A DNA stretch of 64,000 nucleotides from Psychromicrobium xiongbiense (GTDB lineage Bacteria; Actinomycetota; Actinomycetes; Actinomycetales; Micrococcaceae). Below, one piece after another: positions 34,768-42,748 of this stretch (positions are counted from its first letter, which is position 1; each line of letters starts with the position of its first letter). The translations under genes and the position numbers were made by a program. A model generated the notes under the pieces. The model was given only the letters and a program-made list of their open reading frames with translations, did not search any database and was not told the DNA's origin. The stretch spans positions 181,334-245,333 of the forward strand of contig NZ_JASSZH010000024.1 of assembly GCF_030271165.1 (NCBI RefSeq), given 5' to 3'.

Positions 34768-36144
34768 TCAGGGCCGGACCACAAATCCCGTGATCGACAC
34801 GGTGGTCCCCTCACCACGGACCCGGCCACGGCTAGCGGGATCGGCCACGGAGATCCTCAGCAGGTGCTCGCCAACGGGCGATGACGCGGCGGGCGATGAC
34901 GCGGCGGGCGGTGACGCCGGCAAGGGCACAGCCGGCCGCCAGGGCAGATGGCCGGTTGGCTGGCTCCGCCATAGGTTCACCGTGTCCAGCAGCTCGCCGT
35001 CGAGCGAGATCTCGGCAAAGCCATGGTCCGGACCGCCGGCAAAGTACACCTCGTCCAGCCTGCCCGCGAAGGTGAGCTCCACGGCATCGCCGATCTGTGA
35101 GCTGAAGCTGCGCGCCCGGCCAAACTGGTGCCCGGCCTGCGCGCTGTCATTGATGCTCTGCTGGTCCGAGTCCCAGCCCTCGCCACTGAAAACCAGCGGG
35201 TTATCGCTCCGGGAGATGACCGGATGAATGACCCGGGCGGCATCGGCCGAGCCCTGCGTGAGCGTGCGAACCTCTTCCAACAGGCGGATGGTTCCTTCGG
35301 GGACGCGCCCATTCGGTCCAGGCGGAATGTTGAGGTTCACCGCAACATTGTGCTGCTGGCCGCGCACCAGGCAGGCGACGATTTCCTCGGCACTCGTGGA
35401 GGGCACGCTCAGGTCGCTGAACTGCCACCAGCCCCAGTCGTTGCCGCCATCCTGAACGATCGTGACGGCCCATTCGCTCGGTTCGCCGACCGGGTTCGGG
35501 AAAGATCCGTGCAGCGCGTCCTCGTAGATGCCGACGTCGTAGGTCCCCTCGCCGTCGTACGGCTTGATATTGGGCATGAAGGCCGTGTTCGGGGAGATCG
35601 AGTGAATGAAATCGTTGAGTTCGTTGATCCGCCCCTCGTTGCGCGGCCCCACATCCAGCCAGACGCCTGCGATCTCCCCATAAGAGGTCAGCAGTTCAGC
35701 CAGCTGGTCCTTGACCAGTTGAACATATCTCGCGGAGAAGCGATCCTGCCCGGGCAGGAGGTGGCTGTCGCCGCCCTCGTGGTAACGGTCATGCCAGGCG
35801 TAGTACAGCACCGGCGCAACGCCCTGAGCGCGGCAGGAGTCGACGAAGGCACGGACCACATCGGCCCCCGGTTCCTGCACCCCGTACGATGACGCAGCGG
35901 AGGGCCAGAGCGAAAAGCCGTCGTGATGCTTGGTGGTGAGCACAGCGTATCCGGCATTGATCAGCCGGGCGGCGCGGATCCACTGGTCCGTATCCGGGAG
36001 GCCTCCGGGAGGTGCATAAACACCCGTCCCGGCCTCCTGTGGATCAAAGTCCCAGGGGCGCTGGCCAAGGTAGGTGGCCGGGCCATAGTGAAAGAACGCC
36101 CCAATGTTGTGGGCGGTCAGGGTTTCTCCGGGTGAAGCGGACAT
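34768..36144 (-). CDS. Second alpha-L-fucosidase, GH29 family
   Basis: 458 residues from the ATG at 36144 with GAGGA 7 nt upstream; an ORF back to 36267 has no ribosome site. The catalytic domain starts IGAFFHYGPATYLGQRPWDF, with TTKHHDGFSLWPSAASSYG near residue 72 and IAGVWLDVGPRNEG near residue 162 carrying the Asp nucleophile, then VNLNIPPGPNGRVPEGT. It clearly differs from the GH29 enzyme at 9574 (WLDV instead of WFDG), so the two are not a recent duplication. No signal peptide. Cytosolic. Confidence 0.9.
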   Translation of the reverse strand: MSASPGETLTAHNIGAFFHYGPATYLGQRPWDFDPQEAGTGVYAPPGGLPDTDQWIRAARLINAGYAVLTTKHHDGFSLWPSAASSYGVQEPGADVVRAFVDSCRAQGVAPVLYYAWHDRYHEGGDSHLLPGQDRFSARYVQLVKDQLAELLTSYGEIAGVWLDVGPRNEGRINELNDFIHSISPNTAFMPNIKPYDGEGTYDVGIYEDALHGSFPNPVGEPSEWAVTIVQDGGNDWGWWQFSDLSVPSTSAEEIVACLVRGQQHNVAVNLNIPPGPNGRVPEGTIRLLEEVRTLTQGSADAARVIHPVISRSDNPLVFSGEGWDSDQQSINDSAQAGHQFGRARSFSSQIGDAVELTFAGRLDEVYFAGGPDHGFAEISLDGELLDTVNLWRSQPTGHLPWRPAVPLPASPPAASSPAASSPVGEHLLRISVADPASRGRVRGEGTTVSITGFVVRP

Positions 36145-36202
36145 GCCATTCCTCAGGTAGACGTGACGAGCTCGGTGATAACACATGACAACGATGGTGG
36201 AT

Positions 36203-36217
36203 TGGATGCTATCTAAT
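36203..36217. promoter_or_regulatory. Candidate operator, GH29 side
   Basis: TTGGATGCTATCTAA, 60 bp upstream of the GH29 start. It matches 13 of 15 bases of the reverse-oriented site at 36389-36403. The surrounding region 36145-36515 has no gene and serves both divergent operons. Confidence 0.55.
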
Positions 36218-36388
36218 AGGCCACTCCTTGCCAAGATGTTTCGATAAAAGACTTCACTCTTCTTCAACGGGGCGGACGTTGCATGACGCCGAAATTCCGT
36301 CAGTTCGTCTGCAAGCGCCCGCTAATTCGGGGACGAACCGACATAATCCCCAGCCAAACCCTCGACCTGCACGCCACCGTCGTCATTA

Positions 36389-36403
36389 TTAGTTAGCATC
36401 TAA
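36389..36403. promoter_or_regulatory. Candidate operator, transporter side
   Basis: On the minus strand TTAGATGCTAACTAA, a near-palindrome (TTAG-N7-CTAA). It lies only 7 bp upstream of the -35 element of the plus-strand promoter, a position suited to control. The FadR-type GntR gene at 39655 is the nearest regulator. Confidence 0.6.
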
Positions 36404-36410
36404 ATATCTA

Positions 36411-36439
36411 TTGACCAAGCAACACATGGTACCTATCAT
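36411..36439 (+). promoter_or_regulatory. Sigma-70-type promoter of the ABC operon
   Basis: TTGACC (36411-36416), 17 bp, TATCAT (36434-36439). Near-ideal -35/-10 pair for the binding-protein gene that starts at 36516, leaving a leader of about 70 nt. Confidence 0.7.
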
Positions 36440-36515
36440 CAATAAAACATGTCGCTGGAAGTTGCACGCACCCGCCGTGAGGACATGCCACCACCGAGTA
36501 CAGTGAGGTTTTTGA

Positions 36516-37766
36516 ATGCGATCCAGACTTATCGCCCACGCTACGTCGACGGCCGCCATTCTGGCCCTTGCCGCCGTAACACTCACCGCCTGTGGCGGCA
36601 GTTCCTCTCCGGACACCTCCTCCAAGACCGTCGACCTTCAGACCTGGGCCGGTAGCACCGCAGACCAGGACCGCTGGAACACCCTGGCCACACAGGCCAA
36701 CAACACCGCTGGCGTCACGGTCAACACGCACTTCTCCACCTTCGACTCCTACAACGAGAAGATCGGAACCCTCCTCGCCGCAGGGCAGGCCGGCTGCATT
36801 GTCCGGCTCCAGGATCCCCGCATGGCGGGCTACGTCTCTTCCCTGCTGCCGCTGGATGACCTGATCAAGTCCAGCAAGCTGGATACCGGGGCCTTCCAGA
36901 AGACTGCCATGGACAATATGAAATTCAATGGCACCCAGTACGGCATCCCCACCGACCTCGGCCCGGCCGTCGTCTACTACAACCCAGAGATGTTCAAGGC
37001 TGCCGGCGTCCCCGAACCCACAGCCGGCTGGGCGATGAAGGATTTCCTGACGGCAGCGAAGAGCCTGACCGGGAACGGAAAATTCGGACTCGCACTTGGT
37101 GCCGAAGACATCGAGATGCTCAGCCTGGCACTCAACAGCACCGGCGGGACGCCTGTGGACACCAACGGTGCCTGGCAGCTCACCTCACCGGACTTCAGCC
37201 AGGGCATTCAGAACTGGGCAGACCTGATTGTCAAGAACGGCTATTCGGCGCCGCTGAGCGGCGCCTCCCAGGCCACCGCCACAGCTGCCGCTCAACAGAA
37301 CTTCATCAACGGCAATGCGGCCATGATGATCGGTGGCCCCTGGGACTTCCAGGCGGTCAAAGGTAAGACCAAGTTCTCCCCACAGGTGGCCCAGATTCCT
37401 GCCGGCTCCCAGGGAAACCTGACCTACACCAATGGCTCCGGCTTCTCGATCGCTAAGAGCTGCCCCAACCCACAGGCGGCTTTTGATGCGATCAAAGCCG
37501 CCGTCGCCCCGGATTTCCAGGCCGTGATGGGCAAGTTTGGTGCTTTCCCCGCCCTGATTTCTGCCCAGGACAACTGGTTCGGCAACACCGGCTTCAATAA
37601 GAGCGTCTTCGCCGCCTCCTTCGATGCCGCCCGGCCGATGCCCGCACCGAAGAAGGCCAACTGGAACGTCGGCACCCAGCTGCTGGGCCAGTACGCACCC
37701 CAGATTGCCAATGGCCCCAACGGTGCAGCCAGCGCACTGGACGCCATCCAGAAAAAGGTCGGCTAA
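36516..37766 (+). CDS. Sugar ABC transporter substrate-binding lipoprotein
   Basis: 416 residues; ATG with GAGG 7 nt upstream. Signal peptide with lipobox LTACGG near residue 26. Family 1 solute-binding protein: VDLQTWAG, STFDSYNEKIGTLLAAGQAG, YGIPTDLGPAVVYYNPEMFKAAGVPEPTAGW (region, about residues 130-160), AAMMIGGPWDFQAV. Works with the two permeases directly downstream (0-nt gap). Cargo probably a fucose- or rhamnose-containing sugar. Confidence 0.92.
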   Translation: MRSRLIAHATSTAAILALAAVTLTACGGSSSPDTSSKTVDLQTWAGSTADQDRWNTLATQANNTAGVTVNTHFSTFDSYNEKIGTLLAAGQAGCIVRLQDPRMAGYVSSLLPLDDLIKSSKLDTGAFQKTAMDNMKFNGTQYGIPTDLGPAVVYYNPEMFKAAGVPEPTAGWAMKDFLTAAKSLTGNGKFGLALGAEDIEMLSLALNSTGGTPVDTNGAWQLTSPDFSQGIQNWADLIVKNGYSAPLSGASQATATAAAQQNFINGNAAMMIGGPWDFQAVKGKTKFSPQVAQIPAGSQGNLTYTNGSGFSIAKSCPNPQAAFDAIKAAVAPDFQAVMGKFGAFPALISAQDNWFGNTGFNKSVFAASFDAARPMPAPKKANWNVGTQLLGQYAPQIANGPNGAASALDAIQKKVG

Positions 37767-38726
37767 ATGACCACAGCGCATCCTGTCCGGGGTCGAGCCC
37801 TCGGTCCCGGACAGGCGGGCACCGGCAATGCGCGAGTCAGCAACAGTGATCGGCGACGACGGCGCGGGACCAGTGGGCACGGGAATATCGGCTGGCTGTT
37901 CCTCACGCCCTCCCTGATCGGGGTGCTGATCTTCATCGTCGTGCCCCTGCTCTGGTCCCTGGTGCTCAGTGTGATGAACTGGCAGCTGGGCGGCGCGGCC
38001 ACCTTCGTCGGCTTTGATAACTACGCCCGGCTGTTCCAGGACGAGGGCTTCCGGACGGCGGCACTGAACACCACCGTCTACGTGGCCGCTTTCGTCCCTG
38101 CGGTGGTGATCCTCTCACTCGCGATGGCGGCCTGGATCGCCGCCCAGAAGCGACAGAAGCCGATCTTCCGCATCCTTTACTTTCTGCCCTTCGCCACCCC
38201 GATTGTGGCCAATATGATCGTCTGGAAGCTCATGCTCACCCCGGGCGGCCTGTTTTCCGGGCTCGCCGGGAGTGGTGCCCCCAATTTCCTGGGCACCGGC
38301 TCCTGGGCGATGACCAGCCTGATCGTGGTCAGCGTATGGCAGTCGCTGGGATACAACATGCTCATCCTCGGCGCCGCGATCGATGCCGTCCCGGAAAGCC
38401 AGCTGGAAGCAGCGGAAATCGATGGTGCGGGGGCTCTCACTCGCTTCCGGGCTATCGTGCTCCCGATGATCAGCCCTTCGCTGTTCTTCGTGGTGATCAT
38501 CACGACCATCCATGCCTTCCAGGTCTTTGCTCAGGCCTACGTTCTGACCGGGGGCGGGCCGGGTGAGGCCACGATGACCGTCGTGATGTTCATCTTCCAG
38601 AAGGCGTTCACTGAACTGGACTTCGGCTATGCCTCGGCTGCCGGGTGGGTCCTGTTCTTCGTCATCATCATCTTCACAGCGATCCAGGGGCTCGTCCAGC
38701 GGAGGAACGTCAACTATGACAGCTAA
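37767..38726 (+). CDS. Sugar ABC transporter permease (MalF/UgpA type)
   Basis: 319 residues; starts on the base after the preceding stop. A polar, Arg-rich N-terminus (about 40 residues) precedes six membrane helices: FLTPSLIGVLIFIVVPLLWSLVL, YVAAFVPAVVILSLAMAAW and so on. The EAA loop is EAAEIDGAGALTRFRAIVLPMI near residues 212-233. It overlaps the next permease by 11 nt. Confidence 0.92.
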   Translation: MTTAHPVRGRALGPGQAGTGNARVSNSDRRRRRGTSGHGNIGWLFLTPSLIGVLIFIVVPLLWSLVLSVMNWQLGGAATFVGFDNYARLFQDEGFRTAALNTTVYVAAFVPAVVILSLAMAAWIAAQKRQKPIFRILYFLPFATPIVANMIVWKLMLTPGGLFSGLAGSGAPNFLGTGSWAMTSLIVVSVWQSLGYNMLILGAAIDAVPESQLEAAEIDGAGALTRFRAIVLPMISPSLFFVVIITTIHAFQVFAQAYVLTGGGPGEATMTVVMFIFQKAFTELDFGYASAAGWVLFFVIIIFTAIQGLVQRRNVNYDS

Positions 38727-39591
38727 CAGCCAGGTCAGAAGGGGTCAGGCGACAAGGAATCACACCAGGAGGAAAGCTGGAAAGGCCATCTCGCAGACCG
38801 TCCTCTGGATCATCACCGCACTGTTTCTGGTGCCGTTCCTCTACGCCATTCTGACCGCGCTCAAACCCAGCGGTGAGGAACTGACGGTGCCGCTGACCGT
38901 CATCGGCTCCTCTCTCCAGTGGGACAACTTCGTCAAAGTCTTCACCGAGCAGCCCTTTGGCCGTTACATGCTCAACAGCCTGATCGTGGCGGCCCTGGGT
39001 ACCGTCGTCGTGCTGATCGTCTCTGCCCTGGCGGCCTTCGCCTTCGCCCGCCTGCAGTTCTGGGCCCGGGACAAGATCTTCCTGGGCTATCTGGCCACCA
39101 TGATGATCCCGGGTGAGCTGTTCGTGGTGCCCCTGTTCCTGCTCGCGGTGCAGTTCCACTGGGTCAACAGCTACCAGGGCCTGGTGCTGCCCTTTGCCTT
39201 CGGAGCCTTCGGCACTTTCCTGCTGCGACAGTTCTTCCTGACCGTTCCGCGCGAGATCGACGACGCAGCACGGGTCGATGGCGCTGGCACCCTCCGGATC
39301 TTCTGGTCCATCATGCTGCCCTTTGCCCGGCCCACCCTGTCGGTGCTCGCTGTCTTCACCTTCCTGAATTACTGGAATTCCTTCCTCTGGCCGCTGATCA
39401 TCACCACCGACGTGAAGACCATGGCCACCGTTCCGTTGGGCCTGGCGTTCTTCACCTCCGATCAGGGAACCCAATGGAATCTGGTCATGGCCGGGAGCCT
39501 GGTCTCCATGCTGCCCACCGCACTGCTCGCCATCGCGATCCAACGCAACCTCACCAAGGGCCTGCTGACAAGTGGCCTGGGCGGTCGCTAG
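38716..39591 (+). CDS. Carbohydrate ABC transporter permease (MalG/UgpE type)
   Basis: 291 residues from ATG 38716, which lies inside the end of the previous gene and has GGAGG 10 nt upstream. Six helices; ALKPSGEELTVP after the first, EAA loop DDAARVDGAGTLRIFWSIMLPFARP near residues 182-206, and the C-terminal QRNLTKGLLTSGLGG typical of these permeases. No ATPase gene is present nearby. Confidence 0.92.
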   Translation: MTANSQVRRGQATRNHTRRKAGKAISQTVLWIITALFLVPFLYAILTALKPSGEELTVPLTVIGSSLQWDNFVKVFTEQPFGRYMLNSLIVAALGTVVVLIVSALAAFAFARLQFWARDKIFLGYLATMMIPGELFVVPLFLLAVQFHWVNSYQGLVLPFAFGAFGTFLLRQFFLTVPREIDDAARVDGAGTLRIFWSIMLPFARPTLSVLAVFTFLNYWNSFLWPLIITTDVKTMATVPLGLAFFTSDQGTQWNLVMAGSLVSMLPTALLAIAIQRNLTKGLLTSGLGGR

Positions 39592-39654
39592 TCATCTACC
39601 ATGAGGAAACCCCGGAGCTCCAGACCCGACGAGTGAGCGGCGAAAGGACCCACT

Positions 39655-40404
39655 GTGTCAAACCCGCCGGAAGCGACGCCCTACAGGCCCGGCTACCAGA
39701 TCGCCACTCAGAAGATCCTCGAATACATCCAGGCGCATGAGCTCAAGGTGGGTGATCGCCTCCCGACAGAGCGCCAGCTGGCCGAAATTATCGGAGTCAG
39801 CCACGCGGTGGCCCGGGAAGCGGTCAAGGTACTCTTTGCCGTGGGCAAGATCTCCGTCCGCAAACGCGCCGGGCTCTTCGTAGCCGAGCCCGATTCGACG
39901 AGCGTTCTGCAGCCGGATGCAATCTTTCTGCCCTCAGATCCCGGCCAGGTCCGCCAGCTCTTCGAATACCGCGCCCTGATTGAGGGGCAGGCGGCACAAC
40001 TGGCCGCGGTGCGGGCCACCCCGCCCAGGATCACCGCGATCAAGGACTATGCCCGGCTGAGCTCGGAGGCCGCGGCCAGCGGCGACTTTGCCCAGTTCCG
40101 CAGCGCCGACCAGCACTTCCACGACAGCATCGCAGCCGCCAGCGGAAATATGTTCATCGCCGGGGCGGCCACCGCGATCAACGGGCTCAAAAAGGATGTG
40201 CTGCACATTGGCCTGCATGATTCGGCCAGCGGTTCCATGGTCGATGCCGCCCAGCAGCATGATCGCATCGCTGAGGCGATTGCACGCGGAGATTCGGACG
40301 CGGCCCTGGCCTTGAGCCTGGAACATATTGAGATCGCCAAGAGCCAGTATCTGTCCCGGATCACCGCAATCCTGCAGTCCATGGGGACTCCCGACCTGGC
40401 CTGA
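39655..40404 (+). CDS. GntR-family regulator, FadR subfamily
   Basis: 249 residues from GTG 39655 with AAAGGA 7 nt upstream. Winged HTH: ILEYIQAHELKVGDRLPTERQLAEIIGVSHAVAREAVKVLFAVGKISVRKRAGLFV (region, residues 21-76). C-terminal FCD domain: LFEYRALIEGQAAQLAA, FRSADQHFHDSIAAASGN (metal-ligand His) and AAQQHDRIAEAIARGD (Asp/His). FCD regulators sense carboxylate effectors such as sugar acids, which fits control of the divergent fucosidase/dehydratase operon. A hairpin TCCCACG/CGTGGGA (40423-40447) follows. Confidence 0.92.
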   Translation: MSNPPEATPYRPGYQIATQKILEYIQAHELKVGDRLPTERQLAEIIGVSHAVAREAVKVLFAVGKISVRKRAGLFVAEPDSTSVLQPDAIFLPSDPGQVRQLFEYRALIEGQAAQLAAVRATPPRITAIKDYARLSSEAAASGDFAQFRSADQHFHDSIAAASGNMFIAGAATAINGLKKDVLHIGLHDSASGSMVDAAQQHDRIAEAIARGDSDAALALSLEHIEIAKSQYLSRITAILQSMGTPDLA

Positions 40405-40422
40405 GATACCCGCGCGTCAGAC

Positions 40423-40447
40423 TCCCACGCTGTACGTCTTCGTGGGA
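40423..40447. terminator. Hairpin after the GntR gene
   Basis: TCCCACG (40423-40429) and CGTGGGA (40441-40447) pair across 11 nt, just past the gntR stop. No T-run, so termination is uncertain. Downstream, ACTAATGT is repeated in tandem (40473-40488) ahead of the transporter gene. Confidence 0.4.
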
Positions 40448-40552
40448 TCATTCGTATACTCGGGGCGTTCATACTAATGTACTAATGTTGGGCAGCTGAT
40501 CGCTTCCCGCAGCACCCGATGCACTGAAGGCGAAAGACTCAAAGGAGAGCGC

Positions 40553-41923
40553 ATGAGTTGGTTGTCCCGAGAACGAATTGTTGCCCGCCCCGGATTCAAC
40601 CGATGGCTGATCCCTCCTGCAGCCCTTGCCGTGCACCTCTGCATCGGACAGGCCTACGCGACCAGCGTCTATAAGACCTCTCTGGTCAAATACTTCGGCG
40701 TTGATCAGACCTCCGTCGGCATCATCTTCTCCATTGCCATCGTGATGCTCGGGCTCTCCTCCGCCATCATGGGGACCTGGGTGGACAAAAATGGTCCGCG
40801 CAAGGCCATGTTCACCGCAGCCTGTTTCTGGGCCTCCGGCTTCATGGTCGGCGCGATCGGCATTTTCAGCCACCAGCTCTGGCTGCTCTACCTGGGGTAC
40901 GGCGTCATCGGCGGCATCGGCCTGGGCATCGGGTACATCTCCCCTGTTTCCACGCTGATGAAGTGGTTCCCGGACCACCCGGGTGTGGCCACCGGCCTGG
41001 CGATCATGGGCTTCGGCGGTGGCGCACTGATTGCCAGCCCGGTGGAGGCCAACCTGATGAAATTCTATGATCCGTCCGGCAACGATCCGGGCTCAGCAGT
41101 CGGCAAGCTCTTCATCACCCTCGGCATCGTGTACTTCCTGTATATGCTCTTCGGCTCCTGGCTGATCCGGGTCCCTGCCGACGGATGGAAGCCACAGGGA
41201 TTCAACCCCGCCACGGTCAAAGCCAAGGCCTTGATCACCACGGCCAACGTCTCCGCCAATAACGCCATCAAGACCCCCCAGTTCTGGCTGCTGTGGGTCG
41301 CACTGTTCTGCAACATCACGGCGGGCATCGGCATCCTGGAAGAGGCCTCTCCGATGATCCAGGACTTCTTCCCCAAGGGAAGCGCCGGCGTGGTGACCGC
41401 GGCCGCCGCTGCGGGCTTTGTCGGCTTCCTCTCGCTGGGCAATATGCTGGGCCGCCTGGGCTGGTCCAGCGCCTCCGACACCGTTGGCCGCAAACGCATG
41501 TACATGATCTATCTGGGCATCGGGGCGATCATCTACGTTCTGCTGACACTCTTCGGCGCAACGAGCCCTGCCCTGTTCGTGCTCTTCGCCCTGGTGATCA
41601 TCAGTTTCTATGGCGGCGGTTTCGCCACAGCACCGGCCTATCTGCGGGATCTGTTCGGCACCTACCAGGTGGGCGCCATCCACGGCCGCCTGCTGACGGC
41701 CTGGTCTGTTGCCGGCGTCGTCGGCCCGCTGATCGTGAACGGCTTCCTGGACAGCGCACACGCGAGCGGCAAGCCGCTGACCGCCGATTCTTACCACCCG
41801 GCGTTCATCACGATGATCTGCATTCTGGCGGTCGGATTTGTGGCCAATCTGCTGATCCGCCCGGTCAGTTCACGGTTCTTTGAACCCGCCAGCGCCAGCA
41901 AGGTCACTGTCACCTCCGCCTGA
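40553..41923 (+). CDS. OFA-family MFS transporter (oxalate/formate antiporter type)
   Basis: 456 residues, 12 predicted membrane helices. OFA hallmarks: FNRWLIPPAALAVHLCIGQAYATSVYKTSL at the start (region), AIMGTWVDKNGPRKAMFTAACFW (MFS loop 2-3 motif, residues about 73-95), GYGVIGGIGLGIGYISPVSTLMKWFPDHPG, GRLGWSSASDTVGRKRMYMIY (second loop motif) and AYLRDLFGTYQVGAIHGRLLTAWS. These proteins exchange oxalate, formate or other small carboxylates. A 37-aa membrane protein gene follows, which is known as the small subunit of this transporter type. The formate dehydrogenase and molybdenum genes downstream favour formate as cargo. Confidence 0.88.
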   Translation: MSWLSRERIVARPGFNRWLIPPAALAVHLCIGQAYATSVYKTSLVKYFGVDQTSVGIIFSIAIVMLGLSSAIMGTWVDKNGPRKAMFTAACFWASGFMVGAIGIFSHQLWLLYLGYGVIGGIGLGIGYISPVSTLMKWFPDHPGVATGLAIMGFGGGALIASPVEANLMKFYDPSGNDPGSAVGKLFITLGIVYFLYMLFGSWLIRVPADGWKPQGFNPATVKAKALITTANVSANNAIKTPQFWLLWVALFCNITAGIGILEEASPMIQDFFPKGSAGVVTAAAAAGFVGFLSLGNMLGRLGWSSASDTVGRKRMYMIYLGIGAIIYVLLTLFGATSPALFVLFALVIISFYGGGFATAPAYLRDLFGTYQVGAIHGRLLTAWSVAGVVGPLIVNGFLDSAHASGKPLTADSYHPAFITMICILAVGFVANLLIRPVSSRFFEPASASKVTVTSA

Positions 41924-41964
41924 GGCGCTTGCCCGACAAACTTCGCCTGAAAGGAAGCATTCCC

Positions 41965-42078
41965 ATGAACGTTGCACGCGTGAAACTGGTGGTCGCCTGG
42001 GTACTAGTCGGAGCACCACTGCTCTTTGGTCTGTTTGTGACCTTAAGCACAGTACCCGCGCTCTTCACAGGGCACTGA
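41965..42078 (+). CDS. MFS transporter small subunit (37 aa)
   Basis: A tiny gene: ATG 41965, AAGGAAG upstream, TGA at 42076-42078. The product starts MNVARVKLVVAWVLVGAPLL and ends VPALFTGH, one transmembrane helix with a short basic N-terminus. The pattern Val/Leu-x2-Trp-x2-Val-Gly-x-Pro-Leu followed by Gly-x-x-x-Thr and Ala-Leu-Phe agrees with the small-subunit proteins that accompany OFA-family oxalate/formate transporters. It lies 41 bp after that transporter and presumably is co-translated with it and forms a complex in the membrane. Confidence 0.8.
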   Translation: MNVARVKLVVAWVLVGAPLLFGLFVTLSTVPALFTGH

Positions 42079-42139
42079 ATCCCTACCCCGCAACACCTAG
42101 ATGACCAACATTTGGCTTACTCCCGCTCGTTTCTGCTGA

Positions 42140-42220
42140 ATTCCGCCCATGCTCCGCAGATACTGGCGGAATCCTCTCCCCGCCGGGCCTCTGCGGAGTC
42201 GACGAGTGCTCCTCGCCGAC
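42140..42220 (+). ncRNA. Candidate structured leader upstream of moaE
   Basis: Three helices can be drawn in the 240-bp gap: ATTCCGCC (42140-42147) with GGCGGAAT (42165-42172); CTCCGCAGA (42152-42160), which lies in the loop of that stem, with TCTGCGGAG (42190-42198), giving a pseudoknot or an alternative fold; and GTCGACGAG/CTCGCCGAC (42198-42206/42212-42220) with one mismatch. It may be a cis-acting RNA for molybdenum cofactor genes or just overlapping terminators. I do not see the known moco riboswitch consensus. Confidence 0.35.
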
Positions 42221-42319
42221 GGGGACTACAGTGAAAGATATGGAGTGGAAGCCAGTGGTCGGGTGCGGCCTGCCCCAGCTGAAAATGGGAGCCAAGCTGA
42301 TGCCGGGAGGTGAGCAGCC

Positions 42320-42748
42320 GTGATAGTCCTGACGAACATCAGTGACTCCCGGTTGAGCGTCGCTGAGCACCTGGCCGCCGTAGCCTCCGCCGAATCGGGT
42401 GCCACCGCCCTGTTCCTGGGCACGGTGCGCGATCACGATCCCGAGGCAACCGGCACCGTGGTCACCCTGGAATACAGCGCCCACCCGGATGCCGCCGCCA
42501 CGCTGGCGCGCCTTGCCGCAGAGGCCGACGGCCCCGGGCTGCGCATCGCCGTCTCGCACCGCATCGGCTCGCTGTCCGTGGGTGAGGAAGCGATTGTCTG
42601 TGCCGTGTCTTCTGCGCACCGTGCGGACGCCTTCGAGGTCAGCCGTGCCCTCGTGGAACGCGTCAAGGCAGAACTTCCGGTGTGGAAAAAACAGGTGGAA
42701 GTGGATGGCACCGCCTCCTGGGTAGGCCTGGGGAGTCTGGCGACATGA
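42320..42748 (+). CDS. moaE: Molybdopterin synthase catalytic subunit MoaE
   Basis: 142 residues from GTG 42320 with GGAGGTGA upstream. MoaE joins with MoaD to insert two sulfurs into cyclic pyranopterin monophosphate. Hallmarks: GATALFLGTVRDHDP (residues 26-40), LEYSAHPDAA, IAVSHRIGSLSVGEEAIVCAVSSAHRADAF (region with the conserved His-Arg-x-Gly), and the catalytic ERVKAELPVWKKQ near residues 113-125 with active-site Lys. The next gene, moaA, starts within its stop codon. Confidence 0.95.
   Translation: MIVLTNISDSRLSVAEHLAAVASAESGATALFLGTVRDHDPEATGTVVTLEYSAHPDAAATLARLAAEADGPGLRIAVSHRIGSLSVGEEAIVCAVSSAHRADAFEVSRALVERVKAELPVWKKQVEVDGTASWVGLGSLAT

Noticed and set aside
42140..42320. Known moco or TPP riboswitch
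   Set aside because: I could not match the conserved sequence blocks of either class, so only a candidate structured leader is reported.
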